Part shown: positions 1 to 8,072 of the stretch, one piece after another | Position numbering within the stretch: the stretch's first letter is position 1 | Layout: every line of letters starts with the position of its first letter | Source: Ochromonadaceae sp. CCMP2298 | Lineage: Eukaryota > Sar > Synurophyceae > Ochromonadales > Ochromonadaceae | DNA length: 11,956 nucleotides | Assembly (NCBI GenBank): GCA_026770595.1 | Contig: MU634109.1 | Location: forward strand, 1-11,956 | Direction of reading: 5' to 3' | The notes under the pieces: model-generated | What the model was told of the DNA's origin: nothing | Database searches by the model: none | The model's input: the letters and a program-made list of their open reading frames with translations, nothing else | Translations under genes and position numbers: made by a program

Positions 1-176
1 TAGACATAGAAGAGGAGGGTAGGCATGGGACACCAGACTGGGCATGGGGGGCATGGAAGGGGGCAGGGGGGGCAAGGGAGGGGGCAGGGGAGGGGGCATT
101 TTTAGGGGACGGGGCAGGGTCAGGGGCAGGGGCATGGAACTGGGCAAGAGACGGGGACGGGACTAGGGACTGGGCA
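1..176. repeat. G-rich low-complexity sequence (GGGCA/GGGGCAGG repeats)
   Basis: The sequence is an irregular string of GGGCAGGGG, GGGCATGG and GGGACGGG units with almost no pyrimidine runs on the + strand. It lies directly upstream of the first coding exon of the RING gene. The frame of that exon stays open for some distance into it, so it could be N-terminal coding, 5' UTR or intron. I see no clear acceptor or promoter motif that would decide this. Confidence 0.6.
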
Positions 177-230
177 GTGGACGTGCAGGGGGAGTGGGCT
201 CGGGACGTGGAGGGTGGGTGGGGCTTCTCG

Positions 231-3200
231 ATGGGGTCTCCTATGCGTGGGTTACAGCGAGCGGCGAGACGGGTGCTGGCTGCTGCTCTCACCCCTACCA
301 CGCCCGCCACCCACACCGACATCCACACCGCACAGAGCAGGCAGTTGGGTGTGGACATAGGGGCAGGGGGCGTAGGAGTGGGTAGGGAGTGGTTGGATTC
401 GGAGGTGCTGCTGGGGGGCACAGAGGCATCAGGATACCTGCGTCTGTTCGTAGCAGATGCACCCCCCTCCACTTCCACCACCCCCACACCCTCTAACTCC
501 ACCACCCCCACCCTGCTGGGAGCGGTGGCCTTCGGTGAGTCCTCGCTGCCATCCCGCTTCAAGGCACTGCAGTCTGCAGGAGCTAGCAAGGCAGCAGCCA
601 TAGAGGGGCTGCGCAGAAACTGGGGCAGGAGCACAGGCACAGGGGGTACAGGGGGGGCGGGTGCGGGGGGGAATGTGACAAGGGATAAGGGGGACAAGGG
701 GGACACTGATGCATATTCCAATGCCACCATGGCGTTGCTGGAGTCGTTCCTACAGTCCCGCTCGCCCGCTGACTGCCCCTTCTCCGGAGCACTGAGCCTG
801 CTCTCTACCAACGCCTACTCCACTGCCTCCGAATCTGCCTCTGTGTCTGCCTCTGCCTCCACCTCTACCCCTTCTTCTAACTCTACCCCTGCCTCTATCC
901 CTGCCTCTATCTCTGCCTCTATCCCTGACTCTACCCTTGCTGACTCTGCTTCAACCTCTGAATCGGCTCCTACCTCCCCTGTGCCGACACTCTCAAGTGC
1001 AGATGAGGATGGCGCAGGGAAGGGTGCAGGTGGGACAGGAACAGACGCAGGAGCAGGCACAGGTGTGGGTACGGGGAGGCAGGGGGTGGGTGCGTGGGCT
1101 GCAAGCACAGGCGGAGTAGGGATGGTAGGGGGCACTGGTATGGGTAGCCAGGGAGTGGGTGCAGTGGGGGGTCTGGTAGGCAGCACCTCCTGCGGCCGTT
1201 CTTTCATTCTATATGCACAGGCTTTCTCGGCACAGCTCGGGGCACTCACGCGCAAGGTGTGTACTCTCACTTACACTTACACTTTCACTCTCACTCTCAC
1301 TTACACCTTTGTAACATACATCTCACTCTCAAACTCACTCTCACATTTACATAGGTGGAGTTGTACTCACTGGTGGCCACGTTTGTGACCCTGCTACAGG
1401 TGGGAAAAGCATCCATACCTACCTTTCTCTCCCACTCTCCCTTCCTCTCCCTCTCCCACTATCCCTCCCACCCAATCTCCCTCACTTTCACTATCCCACT
1501 CTCCCTTTCCCTCACATCCTCTCACCCCTACCCCCGCCCCCACCCACAGGTGTGTCTGTGCGTGCTGCAGCTGCGCGTCTCCGCCTCCCAGAGCGTAGCA
1601 GGCCGCACCTCCATAGTGGGCATCTTCGCCCAGGTATGTCTAAATATATAGAGATATATCTATATCTCTCTCTATATATGTCTATATCGATATATACCTA
1701 TATATATATGCATGTCTATCTACATCTACATCTACATCTACATCTACGCATACCCCTCTTTCTAAAAAAATGTGCATTAACCCCCTTCTACACTAAAATA
1801 TATACCCCCTTAGAGCCTTTTGGACGCTTTGCTGTGCATGGGCCACCTGACGCTGAGCTTCGCATTGCCCTCCGTGTTCTTCGCCTCCTTCATTTGGATA
1901 TGCCTGCTGCAGCTGCTGCTGTTCTCAGTGTTTCAGGTAAGTTATAGGATGCTATGTATGTGTATGTATGTATCTATGTGTATGTATGTATGTGTATAAA
2001 TCTTTCTCTGTCTCTAACTCACACCTACAAACCCACTCACGCCTAACATACGCCCCCCCCCACTCCCCCAGATGCGCCTGGTCGTGAATGCCTACCAGTC
2101 CAGACACGCACAGGAGCTGCAGCAAGAGGGCTGGCAGGGGCTGCGGCAGAGGCTGGTGCACCTCCACATCCGCTTCTACGCAGTGGTCATGGCCAGTCTG
2201 CTGCTGTCCGTGTCGCTGTACACGAGGTAGGGGTAGGGGGGTAGTTGTTTTGGGGGTAGTTGTAGTAATGCTAGTGTTCGCTCTTTACCCCTATACCCTT
2301 ACCCCCTTCGACCCCCCTCCCCCCCACCCCCCGCAGACCTGTGCTCGCAGTCTTGCTCCTGTTCTCCCACTGGCTGCCGCAGATCCTCTTCTCCGCCTAC
2401 GACGGCACCAAGCCCCCCTTCCACCCCGCATACCTCCTAGGCACTGCCGCAGCTCGCCTATTTATCCCCCTCTATCTGCTGGGCTGCCCCAACAACTTCC
2501 TCACTGAACTAAACAACCACTTCGGTATGCAGGCACTGCAGACCAGCGCAGCAGCAGCAGCCCTCTCCCTCTCCCTCTCCCTGCCCGCTACAGCCGCAAC
2601 CGCCGCCACCGCCGCCGCCACTGCCGCCACTGCCACTGCTGCCGTTACCGCAACTGCCAATGCTGCCGCTGCTGCCGCCTCCGTTGCGGCCACTACCGGC
2701 ACCACCTCCCAGGCAGCCTGCTTGGTACTGCTGCTGTGGACGGTTGTGCAGGTGGGGGTGCTGCTGCTGCAGGGGCGACTGGGGCCGCGTTTCTTCTTCC
2801 CCAAGAGCTGGCTGCCGCAGCGGTACGACTACAGCAGACAGGTGCCCCCAGCTCTAGCTGTGTGGCAAGAGGAGGAGCAGGGACAGGGACAGGAGCAAGG
2901 ACGGGGACAGGGGCAGGAGCAAGGCGGGGGAGGTGAAGGGGGCGGGGGGGGTGCCCCCTCCTCTGTGGGGGTGCGGTCTCGCAGCAGCGGGGGATGGTTT
3001 GGTGCCTCCTCGCCCTCTCCTCCCTCCTCGGACACAGCGCGCGCACACACACATGCCGATTCAGACGACGATGACTTGGAGGCGGGTGTGGAGATGGGGC
3101 TATTGGGGCAGAGGGGTGCGGAGTGTGTGATTTGCTACAACAGGATACTGCTGCGAGCCAACGACTACTCGGTAAGCACCTACATTTATACCCATACGCA

Positions 3201-3472
3201 TCTACACATATTCATACCGATACCTCTACCTGCGCTTGCGCCTGTGCCTCTAACTCTCCCCCTCCCCCTCCCTCTTCCTCTCCACTCCTCCTACCCTCTC
3301 CCTCTCCACCCCCCTTACCCCCTTTCCTCCCCCAACTCCCCACTCCTCAACCCCTTCCCCCCCCTAGATCACTCCCTGCGACCATCTGTTCCACCAGCAG
3401 TGCCTGCGCACCTGGCTGGATTTGAAATTGGAATGTCCAATTTGCCGATCTGCCCTGCCGACCATGGATTAG
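231..3472 (+). CDS. Tul1/FLY-type multi-pass transmembrane RING-H2 E3 ubiquitin ligase (7 exons, 5' end uncertain)
   Basis: Likely role: E3 ubiquitin ligase of Golgi/endosomal membranes (yeast Tul1, Arabidopsis FLY1/2). Exons as I read them: 231-1256, 1355-1399, 1550-1633, 1814-1936, 2072-2226, 2337-3171, 3368-3472. All junctions are GT-AG and keep the frame. From M231 the product is about 790 aa. Residues 1-342 form a Ser/Gly/Ala-rich, probably lumenal N-terminal part. About seven hydrophobic segments follow, with family-typical stretches such as [49 protein letters not shown] and [15 protein letters not shown]. The C-terminal RING has C741, C744, C760, H762, H765, C768, C779, C782 and ends [13 protein letters not shown]. 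Odd points: an Ala/Thr-rich insert (about 2545-2715) after PNNFL, and a Gln/Gly-rich insert (2868-2960) before the RING. The start is unsure: the frame is open upstream to at least 132, with GTG at 177 and the first ATG at 231. Family call is strong; N-terminus is weak. Confidence 0.85.
830..960 (+). repeat. In-frame Ser/Ala/Thr-rich imperfect tandem repeat
   Basis: Repeats of TCTGCCTCTATCCCTGCC type (six-base CTCTGC/CTCTAC phase) code for alternating Ser-Ala, Ser-Thr and Ser-Ile residues inside exon 1 of the RING ligase. It is probably a disordered, replication-slippage-prone spacer in the lumenal part. It is followed by a Gly/Val-rich segment coded by GGTGTGGGTACGG-like sequence (about 1024-1180). 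Confidence 0.6.
1257..1354 (+). other. Intron 1 of RING gene, built of CTCACTTACACT repeats
   Basis: The donor is CGCAAG|GTGTGT and the acceptor TTACATAG|GTGGAG, phase 0. The interior is an imperfect TCACTCTCACTTACAC array. Removing it joins ..TRK to [11 protein letters not shown], the beginning of the membrane domain. Confidence 0.75.
1634..1813 (+). other. Intron 3 of RING gene with TA-rich and CATCTA microsatellites
   Basis: The donor is GCCCAG|GTATGT and the acceptor CCCCCTTAG|AGCCTT, phase 0. It contains a TATATATC/GATATA-rich block (about 1645-1710) and a perfect (CTACAT)n run at about 1718-1745. It is far more AT-rich than the flanking exons. Confidence 0.75.
3172..3367 (+). other. 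Intron 6 splitting the RING domain
   Basis: The donor is TACTCG|GTAAGC and the acceptor CCCCCCCTAG|ATCACT, phase 0. A C/T-only tract fills about 3240-3367. The intron sits between the first Cys pair (CVIC) and the CDHLFH half of the RING, so the RING is recognisable only after splicing. Confidence 0.8.
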
Positions 3473-3646
3473 GGGAAGGGGTATTGTTTTTAAATCGTGT
3501 TTAACGAAATCCTTTTTTATTAATTTATTACGAAATCATGTTTTTAAACATGCGTTCAACACAATAGGATAAACTTACCCCCCTGGCATATCTATGCGAT
3601 CCATGGGGTACAGTGCATATCTGTTATAAATAAATCATACCCTTTC
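3473..3646. other. AT-rich intergenic 3' region between converging genes, with poly(A)-like signals
   Basis: The sequence turns AT-rich right after the RING gene stop. A + strand AATAAA lies at 3629-3634. AATAAA also occurs on the minus strand at 3516-3521 and 3524-3529, a fit for minus-strand transcripts ending here. A short palindrome (CATGTTT, 2-base loop, AAACATG) spans 3537-3552. No ORF of note. Confidence 0.5.
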
Positions 3647-3946
3647 ACTTCCTCCTATCCGCGAAGGTGCGCGTCTCCTGCTTGCAGGTGCGGCAAACCT
3701 GCTTCCAAGTGAGGCTGTCCAGAATGAATATTGCCGCGGGGACGCTTGTTTTTGGGAGCCTGCGAGGAGGAGGAGGGCTTGGCGGGCGGGGGCGCTTGTC
3801 CTTGGACCACAACCCGGCCCCCGTTTCGTAATTTGTAGTCCCGCCTTTGATCCTCCCCAGGCGCAGTTACTCCACGACCACGGGGTCCTTGGAGGAAGCA
3901 GTTGCAGTCCCGCCTGCGCTGCTCCCCTGTCGCACGCGCTCCATGA
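3646..3946 (-). other. Downstream region of the small minus-strand gene: open frames, CxxC tail, no clear model
   Basis: Two minus-strand frames stay open over much of this stretch. One (from about 4011 down to 3655) reads Arg/Gly/Pro-rich sequence including two 23-residue GPR..G..A.GE...RRD units. Another ends with LTWKQVCRTCKQETRTFADRRK before a stop at 3645-3647, containing one CxxC pair. I cannot join either one convincingly to the upstream exons. This may be a 3' exon I failed to link, an untranslated region, or decayed coding sequence. Confidence 0.3.
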
Positions 3947-3959
3947 TCACGGGGTCCTC
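3831..3959. repeat. Imperfect 69-bp tandem duplication
   Basis: Positions 3831-3890 align with 3900-3959 at a constant 69-bp offset, about 45 of 60 bases identical by eye. The best-kept part is CCACGACCACGGGGTCCT versus CCATGATCACGGGGTCCT. The period equals 23 codons, and both copies keep one minus-strand frame open. Confidence 0.65.
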
Positions 3960-4492
3960 CGAGAAAATCCCAATCTTCTTGTCTTATCAGTTCTGACCAT
4001 TCTGACGGCACACAAAAAAAGCAGCTCCTTCAGCCAGGCGGGCCAGCCGCACCGATCCCCGCGGTTTTCCCACCTGTAAGGAAGTGCGTCGATGTTAAGA
4101 TAGTTTTAGCGTGGCATAAGGCAGTATAGGTAATATAGAACCTACCGTTGTGAGTAATAATCACAGAGAAATCCTCTCTCGTGAAGGTTGACATACTCGG
4201 CCCCAATGCTGTACACAATGTCGCTCTGGATGCAGCGGTCCCCCGTTTCGCCGATCTGCCCTGCCGACCATGGAGTAGAGATAGGGGTAGCAGTGGGGGA
4301 GTGGGGGCAGGGGTAGCAGTGGGAATAGGGGTAGTAGGGGTAGGGGTAGGAGCAGAAGTATGGGGAGCCGGGGCTTATTGGTGACTGGTGTGCGTAAAGG
4401 GTAGCGGGTAGAGGGTATGGGGTATGGGGTATATGGGGTAGGGCGTATGGGGTATGTGGTATGTGTATGCTGTACATATATCGGTCACTCAT
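3947..4492 (-). CDS. Hypothetical protein, two exons (product not recognised)
   Basis: I read exon 1 as 4492-4146 and exon 2 as 4073-3947, giving 157 codons. The 72-nt intron (4074-4145) is convincing: donor CAACG|GTAGGT, an A/T-rich body with CTTAAC near the 3' end, and acceptor CTTCCTTACAG|GTGGG. Residues 1-75 are low complexity (His/Pro/Tyr/Thr) coded by GGGTAT-type repeats; that part may instead be a C/T-rich intron with an acceptor at CGGCAG near 4259, in which case the start lies elsewhere. The rest looks like real protein: GETGDRCIQSDIVYSIGAEY, then LHERGFLCDYYSQRWENRGD, RCGWPAWLKELLFLCAVR and a basic tail. GDRC occurs twice. I know no matching family. It converges on the RING ligase gene. 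The intron is the main support; the start and end are tentative. Confidence 0.4.
4250..4289 (+). repeat. Second copy of the 3' end of the RING ligase gene
   Basis: Positions 4250-4274 are identical to 3444-3468, 25 bases covering the last codons of the RING gene (..RSALPTMD). The next 15 bases (4275-4289 versus 3469-3483) still match at about 11 positions. The stop is kept in the same relative frame (ATGGAGTAG versus ATGGATTAG). On the opposite strand the copy lies within the hypothetical gene 3947-4492. Confidence 0.85.
4400..4460. repeat. GGGTAT/GGGGTATG microsatellite
   Basis: This is an imperfect array of GGGTATGGGGTATG units with TATG and GTAG variants. Together with the purine/GTAG-rich stretch 4277-4380, it makes up most of the gap between the RING-gene copy and the 3' side of the coiled-coil gene. 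On the minus strand it would be C/T/A-rich, like the introns of neighbouring genes. Confidence 0.6.
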
Positions 4493-4687
4493 GACGCGTG
4501 AAGAAGAAAGATCGGAGAACAGAGGAAAGGACGTACTTGTATGTCTGATGTCTTTTATCTTTAGTATTTATTGTTTGTATCTACTATGTTATGTCGGTTA
4601 CAGTCAGACAGAGTCAGACAGAGCGTGGGAGTGTGTGTGGGAGTATGGGTGTTAGGTGCACAGGCCCATGTACCCATGCACTATGCA
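4493..4687 (-). terminator. 3' flank of the coiled-coil gene with AATAAA
   Basis: On the minus strand an AATAAA hexamer (4567-4572) lies about 115 nt past the stop codon at 4688, a plausible poly(A) signal for the CCDC13-like gene. A perfect 10-bp tandem repeat GTCAGACAGA (4603-4622) lies between them. I see no gene here. Confidence 0.45.
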
Positions 4688-6916
4688 CTAGCTGAAGTCC
4701 GTGTTGAGTTTTTTCTTCAGTTGTCTGATGGACTCGTTCTGCGTCTGCAACTGCGCCTCCTGGTTCTGACACAGCCGCCTCAGCCTATGCAGCTCTGCAG
4801 CCTGCTGTGCAGACTCCGCCTGCACCTGCTCCAGCACCCAGCCACCCCCTCCTGCCCCCCCATCGAGCGAGTCTGACAGGAAGCCTCCCCCTGCACCCCC
4901 CCTACCCCCAGTACCAGCACCAGACCCCCTCCCAGTGTTAACGGTGCCATCGACAGTGGAGCGACCTGTCGTCCCCACCCCCTGATGGGATGTCTGGAAC
5001 GATCCCCCCACACTCACCGCCCCCCCCTTACCCCAGTCCCCAGACCGGCCCCCCATACTTGCCCCTGACCCCCCCCCCGCCCCACCACCCATAGCCGCTG
5101 TCTTCTTAAGCCTAGCCACTTCTTCCCGGAGCGCCTGAATTATAAGGGTTTATTTCGCATCACAGCAGAGAAGGAGGGGGTTAATACGCATCACAGGACA
5201 GAAGGGAGGGATAGAGGGATAGCAAGGGGGGTTGTTAAAAGGTATGTGATTCAGGGGGGTACAATGAATAGAATGGGGATTAATACACACAGCACAGGGA
5301 TTTTAAACAACATCCATAAAAGAAAGGGTTTGAATCCCATACAAGCATATAAAACCATATAAGCATGTAATCCCATATTAGCATATACCCCCCATACCTG
5401 CACTAGTAGGTCGTCTTTCTCCGCCTGCCCTAGCACCACCCCCAGACTGTCCTTCAGACGCCGCCCCTCGGACTCCAGTGTGTGGATGCGCGCCTGGGAG
5501 TAGGAGGGGGTATATATATATAGAGGGAGATTGATAGATTAAAAGAATGAGATATAAGACCAATCAAAATGACAGGGTGGTGGTATGGGATATCCTACCT
5601 TATGCCCCTGCGCCCTCTTCTCCAGTGCCTGGTTGGCATCCATCAGCAGCGCCCTCTCCTCCACCAGTGCCTGTGCCACCATGCGCCGCTCGTTACTCAT
5701 CGCCGCCAAGTCCTCCTCTGCGCGCCGATCCACATCCACACCCTGTGCCTGTGTCTGCCCCTGTGTCTCCTGTGTCTGCCCCTGCATCTGCGTTAGTGTC
5801 TGCCCGTAACCGCTCCCCACTGTCCCCCCAACCCCCCCCTCCCCCTCTATTCTCCGCACCTTCGCCCTCAGCATCACGATCTGCTGAGCCCGCCCCCGCC
5901 ACCCCCCAGACACCGCCTGCTCCACCGACACGCCCTCGCCCAACTCCCTCACCAGCGCCCTACCCAGCTGCTTGCTCTCATCTGTGGCCTGTAACAGCCT
6001 CTTCTTCAAATCCTCTACAGTCCTGATGGCCTCCCGCAGCTCCCTCTGTGCCTGCGCCACCTCATCAACCCCCTCCCCAGCACCCCCTACACCCGCACCC
6101 GCGCCTGTGGCAGTCAGATTGCGGTTGTACACCTTCGGAGCCTGCACCTGCTTGGCAAGCGCCTCCTTACCCAATGCCTCAACTGTCTTCCTCTCCACCG
6201 CCAGCAGCTGCGCTAACTTCTCCCCCACAGCCCTGTTATTGATAATAGTTGTATTGATATCAGATTGTAAAGATATATAACATACAGAAGTCCTTCTGAT
6301 GAAGATAAGGCTATAATCTATTGATACCGACACGAAAGATTTTATTGTTTGGTGGTACCGTACCTCTCTTTGTTCAGCTGCATGCTCAGACGGTGGCTTT
6401 TCTTCGCCAAATTCACGATCTTCGCATCTCTGAAGTCCACATTTTCGTCGATGCCGGACTCCAACAGACGCTGTATGCGCTCTGGGTCTACGCCGGGTGC
6501 GGGCTCGAGAGCTTCGAGCATCACGCAGAGCTAGAGGGAGGTGGTGGGGGAGTGGGTTAGATAAGAGGGAGGAGAGGGAGGTTAGATGAGGGGGTGGGGG
6601 GAGATATATTATGGTGGGGTTTAGATAAGGGTGTGGTAGAATGGGAACAGGAGACAGGCGGTGGGTCTTGCTCTCTTGCCTGCTCGATGCGCCTGTTCTT
6701 GTCCTCCAGCTTGCGCAGCATCTCCATCTCCGCGCGCTGGGACATGCCCGATCTAGCAGGAGAGGAAATCTCCTGCTCCAGCTCCTTCCGCTCGGCCACT
6801 CCGTACCTCTCGGCCAGGTTAACAGCGTCGGGGAAGCCCCCCAGTTTCTTGGGTGAGGGGCTGTCCTTCCCGCCCACCGTGATGCTCACCTCTCCGCGCT
6901 TCACACGCCTCTCCAT
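4688..6916 (-). CDS. CCDC13-like coiled-coil protein (5 exons, 526 aa)
   Basis: Exons on the minus strand: 6916-6680, 6530-6364, 6232-5599, 5493-5398, 5134-4688. All keep the frame and total 527 codons with the stop. The sequence is helical and charged: SVSITVGG-like start (MERRVKRGEVSITVGG), LLESGIDENVDFRDAKIVNL, AQRELREAIRTVEDLKKRLL, a GWRGRAQQI motif (about 245-253) preceded by ALVRELGEGVSVEQ, and a C-terminal coil ending QLKKKLNTDFS. Gly-rich spacers interrupt the coils (about 175-190 and 390-460). The RALxxExGExVxxxxxxxxxxWRGRAQQI region is what I remember from CCDC13, a centriolar-satellite/cilium protein of flagellated eukaryotes. That is a memory of the family, not a search, and human CCDC13 is longer (about 715 aa). 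The frame is open upstream of M6916 to about 7010, so extra N-terminal sequence is possible. Gene model is firm; name is moderate. Confidence 0.7.
6531..6679 (-). other. Probable GC-AG intron in the coiled-coil gene
   Basis: The exon end reads ATCGAGCAG and is followed by GCAAGAG. The acceptor is CCCTCTAG|CTCTGC behind a C/A/T-rich tract. Joining them in phase 0 gives ..RRIEQ-LCVMLEALEP. The nearest GT inside the open frame is about 20 nt further in and would add a Pro-rich stretch. The sequence around the GC (CAG|GCAAGA) fits the strong consensus known for GC donors. Confidence 0.6.
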
Positions 6917-7092
6917 GCTGAGCTGGACTCCGAAGGGTGAGTGCCGAGAGCAAGGATGAAAATGTGGCGCAGAGGTAGAGAGAGTAAGAGATTGGGGGAT
7001 AAGTTTACTGATTCACCTCTGTTATAAGAATATGCCTGCTGGGGCGCGGGGGGGCGATTCCCCGGTGGAGTTCTCGAGTTCTGCTCGTTTGC

Positions 7093-7140
7093 TGACAGAT
7101 TAGTTTGTCACATGACAGATTAGTTTATCTTATGACAGAA
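7093..7140. repeat. Three TGACAGA repeats spaced exactly 20 bp
   Basis: TGACAGATTAGTTT occurs at 7093-7106 and 7113-7126, and TGACAGAA at 7133-7140, a 20-bp period. Between them, TGTCA-CA-TGACA (7106-7117) forms an inverted pair. Further TGTCA sites follow near 7174 and 7194. CTGTC/GACAG (7193-7206) is another inverted pair. Confidence 0.7.
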
Positions 7141-7198
7141 TGGAATATTTGTTTGTAATTAGGCAAAATAATCTGTCAATTGTCGGAATTGTCTGTCA

Positions 7199-7246
7199 CC
7201 GGACAGATGTGACGTGGTCACGCCGGACAGATGTGACGTGGTCACG
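7199..7246. repeat. Perfect 24-bp tandem repeat with an internal palindrome
   Basis: Positions 7199-7222 and 7223-7246 are identical. Each unit begins CCGGACAGATG and contains the inverted repeat GTGAC-gtg-GTCAC (7209-7221 in the first copy). A TGACGTGG core resembles bZIP (CRE/G-box-like) sites, but that reading is inference. Confidence 0.75.
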
Positions 7247-7327
7247 CCGCTTCGTTGTTGAAGAGTAGGATCTGTCCAACACGTCGTTGAAAACAGGAGG
7301 TGTGAGGAGGCCAGATTCTGTTTCAAC

Positions 7328-8072
7328 ATGCCATTCTGCGCGACCCTGACCAGCTCGATTCACCATATCTCAGCCGGGATGAGCCTCTCCGTGAGCCTGC
7401 CCCAGGCCGAGCCGGAGTGTTCTCCAATGAGGACCGTGCTGCCCCACTCCCAGTCCGGTATTCCAGACCCGTACTCGAGCGTGCTGCAAGAGGCCCTCGA
7501 CTCGCTACACCCGACCCGGTCCCGAGCGGTGCATTTATGGAACAAGAGCATCTTGGAGTCGGATGCCTCAACTGCATCAAACTTTCCAAGCTATATTCTC
7601 TCTGTGTGCCGCTGGATGGCAATGATCGCTAAAAGGGCAGAGATATTTCCCAAGCTGCGCGGACTCGATCCTTCGCTCACGTGGCGCCGCGGTTCAGCGG
7701 GAGGGAGGGGGGGGGCCAAGTCAAGGTCCAGGCTACTACGTCAACATTGGCGGGGGGGGGGGGGGTTCCATTGTGGGTAACACCCGCCTCAATGAGCTCC
7801 ACGTGACCACCTCTCTTTTTTGTGGAGACGGTGACGAGGGTTTGGAGTTGGCAGTAATGTGGACGACGCTCCCCGTGGACGCTAGGCGCTCCATCTGGAA
7901 CCTAACGCAGTGTGGAGGGCTCCAGATTCCGAATAACCTGGTTTGGCGTGCAAGGCTCTGGGAAATAAAGAGGGCCTGCGGCGTAGAGGGCTTTGAGGGG
8001 ATAATGCCAGATCTTTCTCTGCAGGGAATCTCTGCGCCTAATTGCGGTAAAGCGCGGAAAGCACCTGGCTAG
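7328..8072 (+). pseudogene. Unrecognised coding-like sequence, 5' part, with one frame change
   Basis: An ATG at 7328 opens a frame with protein-like composition (SVLQEALDSLHPTRSRAVHL, SYILSVCRWMAMIAKRAEIF). From about 7683 a different frame looks real: GPSQGPGYYVNIGGGGGG, SIVGNTRLNELHVTTSLF, LELAVMWTTLPVDARRSIWN, LVWRARLWEIKRACG, stop at 8070-8072. The two frames can be joined by removing one base in the 9-G run at 7707-7715. A 14-G run (7752-7765) is read through in frame. I recognise no family. It may be a decaying gene, an expressed gene with sequencing errors in homopolymers, or a gene with an intron I missed. Confidence 0.4.

Larger units (their letters stand above)
6917..7327. promoter_or_regulatory. 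Likely bidirectional promoter region between divergent genes
   Basis: This is the gap between the minus-strand coiled-coil gene and the plus-strand reading frame at 7328. It holds no ORF. The left part (6960-7080) is ordinary mixed sequence. Positions 7093-7246 hold a dense cluster of TGACA/TGTCA motifs in both orientations, described below. No TATA box is obvious. Confidence 0.4.

Noticed and set aside
815-1270. 151-codon minus-strand frame (Glu/Ala-rich) opposite RING gene exon 1
   Set aside because: It is a shadow of the Ser/Ala repeat coding on the + strand, which splices cleanly into the conserved membrane domain.
1716-1746. CTACAT tandem repeat considered as a CRISPR or regulatory array
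   Set aside because: It is a simple 6-bp microsatellite within an intron, with no spacers.
2472-3054. Minus-strand Ala- and Pro-rich frames opposite RING gene exon 6
   Set aside because: These are antisense of the Ala/Thr and Gln/Gly inserts in an exon with strong family similarity.
5547-6280. Several + strand frames of 64-159 codons opposite the coiled-coil gene
   Set aside because: They are Pro/Ala/Ser-rich antisense of exon 3, which has consistent splice sites and coiled-coil composition on the minus strand.
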